Shown: one piece after another, positions 1 to 9,070 of the stretch
Layout: each line of letters opens with the position of its first letter
Numbering within the stretch: the first letter of the stretch is position 1
NCBI GenBank assembly: GCA_900547165.1
Contig: URFZ01000004.1
Location: forward strand, 62,001 to 126,000
DNA: 64,000 bases
From: an uncultured Eubacteriales bacterium
Lineage (GTDB): Bacteria > Bacillota > Clostridia > Oscillospirales > UBA644
Direction of reading: 5' to 3'
The notes under the pieces: model-generated
The model's database searches: none
Seen by the model: the letters and a program-made list of their open reading frames with translations, nothing else
What the model was told of the DNA's origin: nothing
Made by a program: the position numbers and the translations under genes

Positions 1-356
1 TACTGTACGTCTTCGCCCTTAACGTTTTTGGCGCGGACGGTCACTCTTGCGGGGCGGCGCGTAACGCCGAACACCCCGGGAATGGAAAGACAGCCCTCGT
101 GGGCTTCCTGTTCGCCGACGGCTTCAACGATTTCGGGATTTATGAGTTCGAACATCTTGCCGTTATCGTCAACCACAACGACAACGCGGCGCAGAATGCC
201 GACCTGCGGAGCGGCAAGTCCCAGCCCCTCGGCAAGTTTTAACGTGTCTTTCATGTCGTGAACAAGTTCTTCAAGATGTCTGTCGAATTTTTCGACGGGA
301 CGGCAGACCTTTGCAAGACGCTCGTCGCCCTCTTTTACTATGTTTCGAATAGCCAT
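1..356 (-). CDS. def: Peptide deformylase, 3' end cut off by the window
   Basis: Removes the formyl group from the N-terminal methionine of new proteins; cytoplasmic metalloenzyme. About 118 residues are visible, starting at an ATG read from 356. They contain motif 1 (GLGLAAPQVG) and motif 2 (EGCLS), whose cysteine is a metal ligand. The HExxH motif lies beyond the window edge. It is the last visible gene of the leftward operon yicC-remA-gmk-rpoZ-priA-def, 182 bases after priA; in related genomes fmt usually follows. Identification is firm; completeness cannot be judged. Confidence 0.95.
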   Translation of the reverse strand, partial: MAIRNIVKEGDERLAKVCRPVEKFDRHLEELVHDMKDTLKLAEGLGLAAPQVGILRRVVVVVDDNGKMFELINPEIVEAVGEQEAHEGCLSIPGVFGVTRRPARVTVRAKNVKGEDVQ

Positions 357-538
357 ATTTATAACCTCTGAAAAATTATCCGAATTGTTCTCTCCCGTTC
401 AGCCCGCGCAAAATCACGGACAGGCAAAATCGTTGCGTGGCAACGGACGGAGAAGATATTGTATTTTCATATTAACCGTGCGAAGCGCAGACCCTTTTGC
501 GCGGGGAGTGCGCCGCCGTATCGTTCGTTTTATACGTT

Positions 539-2983
539 TTATATTATGCTCGTCGGGTTCATGTCAAGCCCCACGGTGACGTCGCGCATATCCTTGTCCG
601 TCAGCATACCGAGATAAACCTCTCGGAGCAGACGGCGGGTCGGTGCGTCGTCGCGGCATTTGATAAGAACTCTGACCCTGTCCCTGCCGCCGACCATGGG
701 CACGGCGGTCTGTCGGGCGCGGATTATCGTGAGCGGGAGTTTTGCGAACTCTTCGCATTTCAGTTTTTCCTCGATGCGGGAAGTGAACGCTTCGGCGGCT
801 TCAAAGGCGCGCGGGAGCGTATCGGCGGTGAAAACGCATTGACACACGTCGCAGAACGGCGGGTATACAAGCAGTTTTCGCAGCGAAGTTTCTTCCTCAA
901 AAAAGCCCTCGTAATCCTGCTTTATTGCGTGTTCGAGCACCAAGTGGGTCGGGGAGAAAGTCTGAATAACGGCTCTGCCCTGTTTTTCGGCGCGGCCCGC
1001 TCTTCCGACGACCTGCGTCAGGAGCGAAAACGTTTTTTCGTATGCGCGGAAATCGGACGAATAGAGCAGCGAATCGGCGGAAAGAACGCCGACAAGCGTC
1101 ACATTGGGAAAATCCAGCCCTTTTGTTATCATCTGCGTGCCGAGCAATACGTCGTATTCGCGGCGGGCGAACGCGGAAAGGATCTCATCGCGGCTGTTCT
1201 TGCCGCCTACGGTGTCAGCGTCCATGCGCAGCACACGGAGTTCGGGAAACATCGCTTTTATCTCGCGTTCGGCGCGCTGTGTGCCGTAACCGGAATATTT
1301 GAGCGTTTTTGAGCCGCAGACGGGACAAACCGAAGCGGCGGGTTTGCTTTCGCCGCAGTAATGGCAGACAAGGCGGTCATTGGCGGCGTGGTATGTCATC
1401 GGAATACCGCAGCTTTTGCAGGCAAAAACATACTTGCATTTGGGGCATTGAACAAAGGAGTTATACCCTCTGCGGTTCATAAAAAGAATGGTTTGTTCGT
1501 GTTTTTCGACGTTTTTCGCTATTTCCGAGGCAAGCACGGAGCCGATAATATCGCGGTTGCCCTCGGCAAGTTCGCGGGACATATCGCTGACAAGCACTTT
1601 GGGAAGCGGTCCGCCGTTATACCTTTCGCGCAGGACGGAAAGCCCTATCCTGCCCTTTTGCGCCTTATAAAAACTTTCAAAGGACGGGGTGGCGGAAGCG
1701 ACGAGCAGGAGCGCCTTTTCTTCGTGAACACGGTAGCCCGCAACGGCTTTTGCGTCGTAACGGGGCGATTTTTCGGATTTGTAAGTATGCTCCTGTTCCT
1801 CGTCCACGATAACAAGACCGAGATCTTTGAGCGGGGCGAAAACGGCGCTTCGGGTGCCGACGACGAATCGGGCATCGCCCGTGCGTATGCGTTTGTACTC
1901 GTCATAGCGTTCGCCGACGGAAAGCCCGCTGTGCAGAACCGCAAGCAGGTCGCCGTAGCGGCTGACAAGGCGGTCTATTATCTGCAAAGTAAGCGATATT
2001 TCGGGTAATAAGAGCAAAACCGACTTGCCCTGTGAAAGCACTTTGTCCGCAAGGGCGGTGAAAACGTGCGTTTTGCCGCTGCCCGTGACGCCGTAAAGCA
2101 GATGTGCGCCGCCGCTGCCGAGATTTGCCGAAATTTCTTCAAACGCCTTTTGCTGTTCGGCGTTGAGCACGCAGGGCGCGGTGTCCGAGCCGCGTTTCTT
2201 GTTTTTGAGAGGGTCGCGCGGGGTTTCTTTTTCAAAGAACTCCGTCACGCCGTATTTTTCAAGCGTTTTAAGCACCGAAACGGAAACGCCTGTCATATAG
2301 ATAACGTCCTTGACGCTCGAATCCCCGTTTTCGAAAAGATAATCGAGAACGGCAAGCCTTTTTTGAATGTTCGGCGCTTTTTTGGGGCGTCCGCGGCGGG
2401 CGTAATCGGCTGCGCGGGGCAGCACGCGCACAAAGCGCGAAACGCTGTCCGAGACGGTCTGTTTCTTTTCGAGAGTTTCCGTCAGTTCGCCTTTCTTTAT
2501 CAGGCGCAGGACTTTTGTGTAGTTTTCTTTGCCGAGGCGCTCGGCAAGGTTTTTGCGTGAAACGGTATTTTGATTTTTCTCAAAAAAGTCGCGTATTTCG
2601 GGGTCGGAAACGGGCGCGTCCATACGCACGAACCTGTCAAACCCGCCGACCGTGCCGGGAGCCATAACGGTCTTTGCGGCTTCGAAAAACGGACAAAAAT
2701 ACCGTTCTTTCATAAAAGCGCAAAGCCGAAGTCCCTTTTCGTCAAGGACGGGCGACGCGGAAAATACGTCTTCCACCTCTTTGAGTTTCACGCCCTCGGA
2801 ATGTTTGCGTATCTCGGTGACAACGGCGCGAACGGCGCGGCTGCCTCTGCCGAACGGGCAGCGCACGAGACTGCCGACGCAGACAACTTCTTCAAGCGCC
2901 GCGGGCAGCAGATATTCGTACTGTTTGTCCGCCTGATAAGGCACATCCTCGATATAAACGAGAACGCTTTTTTCCGAGGTCAT
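539..2983 (-). CDS. priA: Primosomal protein N' (PriA replication-restart helicase)
   Basis: A 3'-5' superfamily 2 DNA helicase that recognises stalled forks and reloads the replicative helicase. The 814 residues match the usual length. Visible are a 3'BD-like N-terminal domain, Walker A (GVTGSGKT) near residue 300, a Walker B box written DEEQEH rather than the textbook DEEH, and a zinc-binding insert with paired cysteines (CPKC, CKSC, CHYC, CPVC) that is typical of PriA. The C-terminal helicase motif VVGRAGRA is intact. It sits 13 bases after rpoZ and ahead of def, the standard Firmicutes arrangement. Confidence 0.96.
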   Translation of the reverse strand: MTSEKSVLVYIEDVPYQADKQYEYLLPAALEEVVCVGSLVRCPFGRGSRAVRAVVTEIRKHSEGVKLKEVEDVFSASPVLDEKGLRLCAFMKERYFCPFFEAAKTVMAPGTVGGFDRFVRMDAPVSDPEIRDFFEKNQNTVSRKNLAERLGKENYTKVLRLIKKGELTETLEKKQTVSDSVSRFVRVLPRAADYARRGRPKKAPNIQKRLAVLDYLFENGDSSVKDVIYMTGVSVSVLKTLEKYGVTEFFEKETPRDPLKNKKRGSDTAPCVLNAEQQKAFEEISANLGSGGAHLLYGVTGSGKTHVFTALADKVLSQGKSVLLLLPEISLTLQIIDRLVSRYGDLLAVLHSGLSVGERYDEYKRIRTGDARFVVGTRSAVFAPLKDLGLVIVDEEQEHTYKSEKSPRYDAKAVAGYRVHEEKALLLVASATPSFESFYKAQKGRIGLSVLRERYNGGPLPKVLVSDMSRELAEGNRDIIGSVLASEIAKNVEKHEQTILFMNRRGYNSFVQCPKCKYVFACKSCGIPMTYHAANDRLVCHYCGESKPAASVCPVCGSKTLKYSGYGTQRAEREIKAMFPELRVLRMDADTVGGKNSRDEILSAFARREYDVLLGTQMITKGLDFPNVTLVGVLSADSLLYSSDFRAYEKTFSLLTQVVGRAGRAEKQGRAVIQTFSPTHLVLEHAIKQDYEGFFEEETSLRKLLVYPPFCDVCQCVFTADTLPRAFEAAEAFTSRIEEKLKCEEFAKLPLTIIRARQTAVPMVGGRDRVRVLIKCRDDAPTRRLLREVYLGMLTDKDMRDVTVGLDMNPTSII

Positions 2984-2996
2984 AAGCGTTTACCGT

Positions 2997-3212
2997 TCAG
3001 ACTTCTTCGAAGTACGCTTTGCCGTCCGCGAAATCCTTGACGGCAAGAGATACGGAACGGTCTTCAAGACGTTCGTCAGCTGCGTCCGCTCTGTCGGCTA
3101 TCTCACGCGCGTGTTTCGCAACGGCGATAACGAGCGAATAACGGCACTGTCTTCTGTTGGCAACACCGTGTTTGTTGATTTTCAAAAGTTGATTCATGCT
3201 GGGATATAACAT
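2997..3212 (-). CDS. rpoZ: DNA-directed RNA polymerase omega subunit
   Basis: Small subunit that helps assemble and stabilise RNA polymerase. The 71 residues begin MLYPSMNQLLK and carry the omega core pattern in which a Tyr-Ser-Leu-Val helix (RYSLVIAVAKHAREI) is followed by a short acidic tail. The gene lies between gmk (11 bases upstream) and priA, the position it holds in most Bacillota. Length and context make the call firm even though the sequence is short. Confidence 0.9.
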   Translation of the reverse strand: MLYPSMNQLLKINKHGVANRRQCRYSLVIAVAKHAREIADRADAADERLEDRSVSLAVKDFADGKAYFEEV

Positions 3213-3223
3213 AACAATAACAC

Positions 3224-3796
3224 CTATCCTATATATTTCAAAATCAGTTTTTCAAGTTCGTTGACGGCTTCCTCAAGTCCGTCGTTTACAATGCGGTGGT
3301 CGTAATCGCCGCTCATTTTCATCTCGTAACGCGCGCGGTTGAGACGTTTTTCTATCGCCGCGGAAGTCTCGGACTGTCTGCCGCGTATGCGTTTTTCGAG
3401 CACTTCCTCGCTCGGCGGCGCGATAAACACGGTCACGGCCTCGGGCATACGCTTGCGGACGTTGAGCATTCCCTCGCGTTCGATTTTGAGTATGACCGCT
3501 TTGCCCTCATCCACCCATTTTTTTATCGGGTCGAGCGGCGTGCCGTAAAGCACGGAGCAATATTCGGTATATTCAAGCATTTTGCCCTCGGCTATGGCGC
3601 GGCGGAATTCATCCTCGCCGATGAAGTTATAATCCACGCCGTCGACCTCGCCTGAACGCGGCGGGCGGGTCGTGTTGGAAACAGAAATCACCGCACGGTC
3701 GCCGAGGCGGGGCATGAGTTCTTTCAGCACGGTGTCCTTGCCTACGCCCGACGGTCCCGAAACAACAAAGACGGCGCCTTTTTTGTGACTATTCAT
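3224..3796 (-). CDS. gmk: Guanylate kinase
   Basis: Phosphorylates GMP to GDP with ATP; essential for nucleotide supply and (p)ppGpp balance. The 190-residue protein starts [21 protein letters not shown]; a longer frame runs upstream but would overlap remA deeply, whereas this ATG overlaps it by only 8 bases. The P-loop reads [10 protein letters not shown], with Asp where Gly is most common. The GMP-binding segment ([17 protein letters not shown]) and the lid arginines (RIRGR) are present. Coupling to remA and rpoZ is normal. Confidence 0.95.
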   Translation of the reverse strand: MNSHKKGAVFVVSGPSGVGKDTVLKELMPRLGDRAVISVSNTTRPPRSGEVDGVDYNFIGEDEFRRAIAEGKMLEYTEYCSVLYGTPLDPIKKWVDEGKAVILKIEREGMLNVRKRMPEAVTVFIAPPSEEVLEKRIRGRQSETSAAIEKRLNRARYEMKMSGDYDHRIVNDGLEEAVNELEKLILKYIG

Positions 3797-4055
3797 CCTC
3801 TTCGTCCTCTTCCATATCCGTGTCGGGTTCCGCTCTCGCGGCAACGGTCTCGGGCTGAACGGCGCTCAGAATAACGTGTTCGCTGTCCGTTATGATAACG
3901 GCGCGCGTGCGTCTGCCGTATGTGGCGTCGATAAGGGTCGATTTTTCTTTTGCGTCCTGTATTATGCGCTTTATCGGAGAAGAGTCGGGGCTGACAATGG
4001 CAACTATCCTGCCCGCGGCGACAACGTTTCCGAAGCCGATATTGACAAGTTTCAT
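3789..4055 (-). CDS. remA: RemA/DUF370-family DNA-binding regulator
   Basis: Family known from Bacillus subtilis RemA, a small DNA-binding activator of matrix genes. The 88 residues start [20 protein letters not shown] and contain the hallmark segment [13 protein letters not shown] followed by [14 protein letters not shown]. The acidic C-terminus (MEEDEEDE) is an extension the core family lacks. It lies between yicC and gmk, the conserved place for this gene in Clostridia. The regulon in this organism cannot be inferred here. Confidence 0.92.
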   Translation of the reverse strand: MKLVNIGFGNVVAAGRIVAIVSPDSSPIKRIIQDAKEKSTLIDATYGRRTRAVIITDSEHVILSAVQPETVAARAEPDTDMEEDEEDE

Positions 4056-4073
4056 ATCTCTTTTTCTCCCCTT

Positions 4074-4952
4074 TTATTCAACGTTCTGTATCTGTTCGCG
4101 TATCTTTTCGATACACGTTTTTATCTCAATAACGCGGGCGGTGACTTCAAGGTCGCCTATCTTGGACGATATAGTGTTCGCCTCGCGGTTCATCTCCTGT
4201 ATGAAGAAGTCCATCTTCTTGCCGTTCGAAACGCCGTCCGCGAACATATCCGCAAGCGTTTTGCAATGGCTGTTCAGGCGCACGAGTTCTTCGTCAATCG
4301 CTATCCTGTCCGCCATTATCGCAACCTCGGTCAAAAGGCGCTGTTCGTCAACCTTGACGTCGCCGAGCAGTTCCTCTATCCTCGCGCGGAGTTTTTTCTC
4401 ATATTCGCCTATCAACTGCGCGGAACGGCTTTCGATGAAATCGACGTTGGATTTAATCTCGGCGCACTTTGCCTGAATGTCTTTCGAAAGACGGCCGCCC
4501 TCGGCTTCGCGCTGGGCGATAAATGCGTCGGTCGCCGCTTCAAGCGCGGGCAGAACGGAAGCCCAAACGGCTTTTACGTCCTCGTCCTCTTTCTCTGCGG
4601 CAATGACGTCGGGAAAACGGAGAGCAACCGCCGCGCCCGCATCGAACGGGAGCGAATACGTTTCCGAAACGTCTTTCAGCGCCGCGTAATATGCTTCGAA
4701 AAGCGGCTTGTTCACTTTGACGGACGAAACGGAAGCACCGTTGTCGGCGATGGATACGTTTACCTCGATTTTGCCGCGGACAATGCGCGTCTGCAAATAC
4801 GAACGTATCATGTCCTCTATCTGCATATATGCGCGGGGAATGCGCGCAAACATTTCAAAATATCGGTGGTTGACGCTTTTTATCTCAACGGTCACGTCGC
4901 GTCCGTCGGTCACGAGCCTTGCTTTGCCGTAACCGGTCATACTTTTTATCAT
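4074..4952 (-). CDS. yicC: YicC/YloC-family endoribonuclease
   Basis: Conserved RNA-processing family; E. coli YicC is an endoribonuclease acting on small RNAs. The 292-residue protein opens with the signature MIKSMTGYGKA and continues with the SVNHRYFE element; the C-terminal DUF1732 half ends with the repeated pattern E-x-N-T-I-S-S-K and I-E-x-I-R-E-Q-I-Q-N. It heads the operon, and a good promoter lies about 95 bases upstream. Full length. Confidence 0.93.
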   Translation of the reverse strand: MIKSMTGYGKARLVTDGRDVTVEIKSVNHRYFEMFARIPRAYMQIEDMIRSYLQTRIVRGKIEVNVSIADNGASVSSVKVNKPLFEAYYAALKDVSETYSLPFDAGAAVALRFPDVIAAEKEDEDVKAVWASVLPALEAATDAFIAQREAEGGRLSKDIQAKCAEIKSNVDFIESRSAQLIGEYEKKLRARIEELLGDVKVDEQRLLTEVAIMADRIAIDEELVRLNSHCKTLADMFADGVSNGKKMDFFIQEMNREANTISSKIGDLEVTARVIEIKTCIEKIREQIQNVE

Positions 4953-5047
4953 ATTTTCTTTCCTTTCGGGGACGTTTTCGGGCAGAGATCTCTCCGCCTG
5001 TTTTTGCTTTGCATACGCCCGTGCGCAGGCATAATATTTTATATTAT

Positions 5048-5075
5048 ATTATATCATATAAAGGCGCGTTGTCAA
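5048..5075 (-). promoter_or_regulatory. Sigma-A promoter of the yicC-def operon
   Basis: Read leftward, TTGACA (5070-5075) and TATAAT (5048-5053) are separated by 16 bases. The -10 sits in a run of overlapping TATAAT-like words, so the exact start may vary. It is the only strong promoter seen upstream of yicC. Confidence 0.7.
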
Positions 5076-5698
5076 GGAGAAAGGCAAAAGATGTTATAAA
5101 AATTTTCCATAGTATGCCTGAAACGGGCTTTTACGAACAAGGCAACCGAAAAACAGAAAAAAATCGAGGACGCTCGCGACGCGTAATTTCAAACTTTTTC
5201 CGAACAATATTGAATAATCGCCTATAATATGTTAATATATTCATTGAGCGCGTGCGCGCGAAATGTTAAACTGATTCCTTTCTGTTATCCGGTGAGATCG
5301 TTCGCTTTTGCCGTGCCTTACGCAGCACGCGAAGCGTCAGAAGACTGTCTTCCGTCCATCGGTAATCTTTTCTGTTTTTGATTGAGCGCGTGCGCGCGAA
5401 ACATTTTGGAATCGTTAAAAATGCCGTGTTTTCCGTTTACGACAAGACAGGAAAACAACTGCGTTTTTATCTCCCGAAATAGGTACAGGCTCCGTTCAAA
5501 AGGGAGGAGAACTCTTTCTGCATTTTGCGAAGGTTGGGGCGGTCAATCGTATTTGTTCGGATCGAATATATTCAGACTACGGTTTAATATATTCGGTTCC
5601 GACAAATCCCGCCGACGGGCAGGGTTCAAAAAGTCCCCTGCTCCCGCCTTACGGCGCGCGAAGCAACGACTTTTCTCCGGTTGAAAGACGGGTTAAAT
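5076..5698. other. Gene-poor interval with a 21-bp direct repeat
   Basis: No convincing gene is seen. The interval holds two identical 21-bp direct repeats at 5243-5263 and 5381-5401, each containing the alternating palindrome GCGCGTGCGCGC. The short frames across the region lack ribosome sites and family likeness. Confidence 0.5.
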
Positions 5699-6634
5699 AT
5701 GAACAAAACTCTTGACAAAGCAAGACACACATTTTTGCCGCTTTTGGCGGCGCTTATATGGGGAACGGCGTTCGTCGCGCAGGAAACGGCGGCGAAGCAC
5801 GCGCAGGCGTTCACGATAAACACGGTGCGCTCGCTGCTGTCGTTCCTTTTTTTGCTTGCCGTGATAGGCATTTACAGACTTGCGACAAGGGAAAAAAGGA
5901 AGAACGAACAGCCGAAGACAGCCGACGAAAAGAAGCGGGAAAGAAAACTGCTCCTGCTGGGCGGGCTGCTCTGCGGAACGGCGCTTTTTGTGGCGCAGTC
6001 GTTCCAGCAACTCGGTTTTTCGCAGGGCGCGGATTCGGGCAAAGGCGCGTTCATAACGGCGCTTTACATGGTTCTTGTGCCGCTGTTCGGGCTGTTTTTC
6101 AAGCAAAAAATGCCCGCAAAAGTGTGGATAAGTCTCGGCATTGCAATGGCGGGTTTTTATCTGCTTTGCATTAAAAAAGATTTCACGCTCGAACTCTGCG
6201 ACCTGCTCATATTCATAAGCGCGGTATGCTTTGCGGGACATATTCTGATAATCGACCGCTTCACGCACGATGTGAACGGCGTCAAACTTTCGTGTGCGCA
6301 ATTTGCGGTCTGCACGGTGCTTTCCGGCGCGACCATGTTTATATTCGAAACACCGTCGTTCGGTGAGATAACGGCGGCTTGGCTGCCGCTTGTTTACCTC
6401 GGAATTCTCTCGTCCGGTATAGGCTACACACTCCAAATAGTTTCGCAGAAAGGCGCGAATCCCGCGGTCGTTTCGCTGCTGCTGAGCCTTGAATCGGTGT
6501 TCGGCGTAATAACAAGCGCAATAATACTCAAAAAGAGTCTGACGGCGCGTGAATATGTGGGTTGCGCGCTCATTTTTGCGGCGGTGGTGCTGACGCAGTT
6601 GCCCGAATTTCGGAGGAGAAAAAAGAATGGATAA
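5699..6634 (+). CDS. EamA/DMT-family transporter
   Basis: Predicted inner-membrane exporter or permease of the drug/metabolite transporter superfamily; substrate unknown. The 311 residues contain about ten hydrophobic segments in two EamA repeats. The first repeat opens with the family motif AALIWGTAFVAQ and the second ends with the typical EsVFGVI-type segment (LLLSLESVFGVI). The ATG at 5699 follows a purine-rich stretch; an in-frame TTG at 5681 is an alternative start. The 3' end overlaps rnhB by 8 bases, so the two are probably co-transcribed. Confidence 0.9.
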   Translation: MNKTLDKARHTFLPLLAALIWGTAFVAQETAAKHAQAFTINTVRSLLSFLFLLAVIGIYRLATREKRKNEQPKTADEKKRERKLLLLGGLLCGTALFVAQSFQQLGFSQGADSGKGAFITALYMVLVPLFGLFFKQKMPAKVWISLGIAMAGFYLLCIKKDFTLELCDLLIFISAVCFAGHILIIDRFTHDVNGVKLSCAQFAVCTVLSGATMFIFETPSFGEITAAWLPLVYLGILSSGIGYTLQIVSQKGANPAVVSLLLSLESVFGVITSAIILKKSLTAREYVGCALIFAAVVLTQLPEFRRRKKNG

Positions 6635-7226
6635 TTCGCTCGACAAAGAGTATTACGCCAAATACGGCGCGCTTGTGTGCGGCGTTGACGAAGTGGGCAG
6701 AGGACCGCTGTGCGGACCTGTTGTGGCGGCGGCGGTGATATTGCCCGAGGATTTTGTGCCCGAGGGAATAAACGACTCGAAAAAACTTTCCGAAAAGAAG
6801 CGTGAAAAGCTGTATCCCGTCATTCTCGAAAACGCAGTCGCCGTAGGCATAGGCGAAGCGTCCCCTGCGGAGATAGACGAAATAAACATACTCAACGCCT
6901 CGTTTCTGGCGATGCGCAGAGCCATAGAAAATCTTTCCGTCAAGCCCGATTTTGCGCTTATCGACGGCAACAGGGCGCGCAATATACCCGTGCCGTGCGA
7001 CACCGTCGTGGGCGGCGACGCAAAAAGCGCTTCGATAGCGTCCGCTTCGGTCGTGGCAAAGGTCTACCGTGACAGACTGATGAAAAAACTTGCGGAGGAA
7101 TACCCGCAATACGCGCTTGAAAAGCACAAGGGCTACCCGACAAAAGAGCATTACGAACTGCTGAAAAAACACGGAATCGCGCCGATTTACAGACTGTCGT
7201 TTTTGAAAAATCTGGACGAGAAATAA
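6627..7226 (+). CDS. rnhB: Ribonuclease HII
   Basis: Cleaves RNA from RNA-DNA hybrids and initiates removal of misincorporated ribonucleotides. The 199 residues begin with the RNase HII signature CGVDEVGRGPLCGPVVAAAV, which holds the catalytic Asp-Glu pair; the second acidic residue is in FALIDGN and the fourth follows VAKVYRD. The C-terminal segment YPQYALEKHKGYPTKEH is diagnostic. The start codon lies inside the upstream transporter gene, preceded by a GGAGGA ribosome site. Confidence 0.96.
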   Translation: MDNSLDKEYYAKYGALVCGVDEVGRGPLCGPVVAAAVILPEDFVPEGINDSKKLSEKKREKLYPVILENAVAVGIGEASPAEIDEINILNASFLAMRRAIENLSVKPDFALIDGNRARNIPVPCDTVVGGDAKSASIASASVVAKVYRDRLMKKLAEEYPQYALEKHKGYPTKEHYELLKKHGIAPIYRLSFLKNLDEK

Positions 7227-7305
7227 ATTTGAAATCTAAACATAACGAAAAAAATCAGGATTGGGAATCGGTGTTCCGACCGTAATAAGAAAAGATTAAA
7301 AAACA

Positions 7306-7422
7306 GTTTGCTCGGCTTTTCGCTTGCGAAAAACGACGCAAACTCCGCGTAGCGGAAAGAAAAAGACGATGTCTGTTTAGGCTAATCAAATGTTTGCATA
7401 GCAAACACTTTACGCACTTTGC
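7306..7422. repeat. Dispersed hairpin element, right module (copy D)
   Basis: About 117 bp matching, with some substitutions, the right halves of elements near 60.6 kb and 62.5 kb and part of one at 33.5 kb. It contains three small hairpins: TTTTCGC/GCGAAAA, CCGC/GCGG and TGTTTGC/GCAAACA. No reading frame is conserved. It occupies most of the 530-base gap between rnhB and the next gene. Confidence 0.7.
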
Positions 7423-7491
7423 TGATATAACAGAAAAAACAATACCAATTACTTTTGAAACGATATATTTATGAATTCACCTTTATTTTCC

Positions 7492-7570
7492 CCGCGAAAC
7501 CTCCCGAGACAATGTCGAGGGTGAGTTGAGCGGCGGCGAGCAAGCGGAGCGAAGACGGAGCGGCGAGACG
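7492..7570. repeat. 79-bp repeat block, copy 1
   Basis: Shared with 33657-33735 at roughly 85 percent identity by eye, including the run GGGTGAGTTGAGCGGCGGCG. At both loci it follows the right hairpin module by 60-70 bases, so the two modules form one composite element. Purpose unknown; rich in GCGGCG and GAGC words. Confidence 0.7.
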
Positions 7571-7757
7571 ACTTTGAACAAGGTCCGCACGCAGATAAAA
7601 CCTTACACCATAAGGGTTGAAAAAAAGTTTTCGTTTTGCTTTGATATCAGATAAGGTTTCCGACTTAATCAAAAAATTTCCGTATAACTATAAGAAATAA
7701 CTTACATAACTCACACATGCCACACACCACACCGACAGTAAAAGAGGAGAAAAATCA

Positions 7758-8270
7758 ATGTCCGCATTCTTTACAAAATACCCCTGGCTTTGGATAGTTC
7801 TTATTTCAATGGTTCCCGTTGTCGAACTGCGCGGCGCAATTCCGACGGGCTTTTTCGGCTACGACCTGCCGATAGTTCAGGTCTGCATAATTTCGGCGAT
7901 TGCAAACCTCATTCCCGTTCCGATAATCTACTTTTTTGCGAGAAAAGTGCTTGTCTGGGGCAAGGACAAAAAAGTTATAGGCAAATTCTTCACATTCTGC
8001 CTTGAAAAGGGCGAAAAGGGCGGCAAAAAACTTTCGGGCAAGACCGGTATCGGTCTTTTTATCGGGTTGGCTCTCTTTGTCGGCATTCCCCTGCCCGGCA
8101 CGGGCGCATGGACGGGTACGCTCGTTGCGTCCCTGCTTGACATCAAATTCAAGCGCGCATTTCCCGCGATATGCTGCGGCGTTATATGTGCCGCCGTTGT
8201 TGTGGGCTTCATCTGCGCGGGCGGCTCGTCGGCGTTCAGCTGGCTCATACCGAACATAACAAAGGCGTAA
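7758..8270 (+). CDS. Small multi-drug export-like membrane protein (COG2426)
   Basis: Integral membrane protein of the COG2426 / Sm_multidrug_ex family; the family name is historical and the true substrate is unknown. The 170 residues have about four membrane spans and the conserved motifs VELRGAIP, LIPVPIIY and PLPGTGAWTGTL-like segments, all characteristic of the family. A strong ribosome site (AGAGGAG) precedes the ATG. It stands alone behind a long repeat-bearing interval. Confidence 0.88.
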   Translation: MSAFFTKYPWLWIVLISMVPVVELRGAIPTGFFGYDLPIVQVCIISAIANLIPVPIIYFFARKVLVWGKDKKVIGKFFTFCLEKGEKGGKKLSGKTGIGLFIGLALFVGIPLPGTGAWTGTLVASLLDIKFKRAFPAICCGVICAAVVVGFICAGGSSAFSWLIPNITKA

Positions 8271-8272
8271 CC

Positions 8273-8355
8273 ATCGCAAAAAAGCCGCTGCATTTTTTGC
8301 GATTAGCCATGTGCGGTTTGCGCAAATGCGCGAACTATCGCACGGCGTATTAAAT
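8273..8355. repeat. Dispersed hairpin element, left module only (copy C)
   Basis: Begins three bases after the preceding stop codon. Contains ATCGCAAAAA paired with TTTTTGCGAT, then a second hairpin around GTGCG...CGCAC. The same module begins the elements at 60554 and 62378. Downstream (8365-8460) are two imperfect copies of a motif around AACGAGAAAAATC that also leads into copies B and D. Confidence 0.7.
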
Positions 8356-8470
8356 TTCTCTTTGAGTTATAACGAGAAAAATCAAAGTTTTCCGAACAAA
8401 TCCCCGTCCGTAACAAGAAAAATCAAGGTTTTCCGAATAAAAAAATTTTGTTCGGAAGTCAAAATAACAG

Positions 8471-9070
8471 ATGTCAAACAATATGAAAAACAGCAAGATT
8501 AAAAACCTTTTGACGCTTTTTCTCACCTTTTTCAAGGTCGGGGCATTCACTTTCGGCGGCGGTTACGGCATGATTGCCCTTTTGGAAGCCGAATTGGTCG
8601 GCAAGAAAAGTTGGATTGACGAGGATGAATTCCTCGATATCGTTGCTATTGCCGAATCCACACCAGGCCCTATCGCCGTCAATGCGGCGACTTATATCGG
8701 CAGTAAAATCGCAGGGCTTGCGGGTTCGGCGGTCGCGACGTTGGCGATATGTATGCCGTCGTTTTTTATAATCTATGTCATTTCGCTGTTTTTGGACAGA
8801 TTTCTCGGGCTTGAATACGTCCGCTACGCATTCGAGGGCATACGGGTCGGAGTGGTCTTTCTGATATTCTCGGCGGGGCTGAAAATGCTGAAAGAAATGA
8901 AGAAAAACGCATTCAACATTGCGGTGGCGGTCACGGTCGCTGTTGCTATGATTATGGTTTCGCTGTTCTCCGTTTCGTTCTCCTCGATTTTCTACATTCT
9001 GATATGCGGCGCGCTCGGAGTGGCGGTCTACCTTATCGGCAGATGTCGGGAAAGAGGGGGCAAAAAATGA
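8471..9070 (+). CDS. Chromate transporter, first half-size subunit
   Basis: CHR-family membrane protein (199 residues). The hallmark FxxGGxG segment is AFTFGGGYGMIALLE near residue 28, followed by the ESTPGPIAVNAATYIG signature. In this family two half-size proteins of opposite topology act together, exporting chromate in characterised members; the native substrate in anaerobes is uncertain. The stop overlaps the next gene's start by four bases, so the pair is translationally coupled. Confidence 0.93.
   Translation: MSNNMKNSKIKNLLTLFLTFFKVGAFTFGGGYGMIALLEAELVGKKSWIDEDEFLDIVAIAESTPGPIAVNAATYIGSKIAGLAGSAVATLAICMPSFFIIYVISLFLDRFLGLEYVRYAFEGIRVGVVFLIFSAGLKMLKEMKKNAFNIAVAVTVAVAMIMVSLFSVSFSSIFYILICGALGVAVYLIGRCRERGGKK

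Noticed and set aside
3876..5099. 407-codon rightward frame opposite remA and yicC
   Set aside because: Shadow of two well-supported genes on the other strand.
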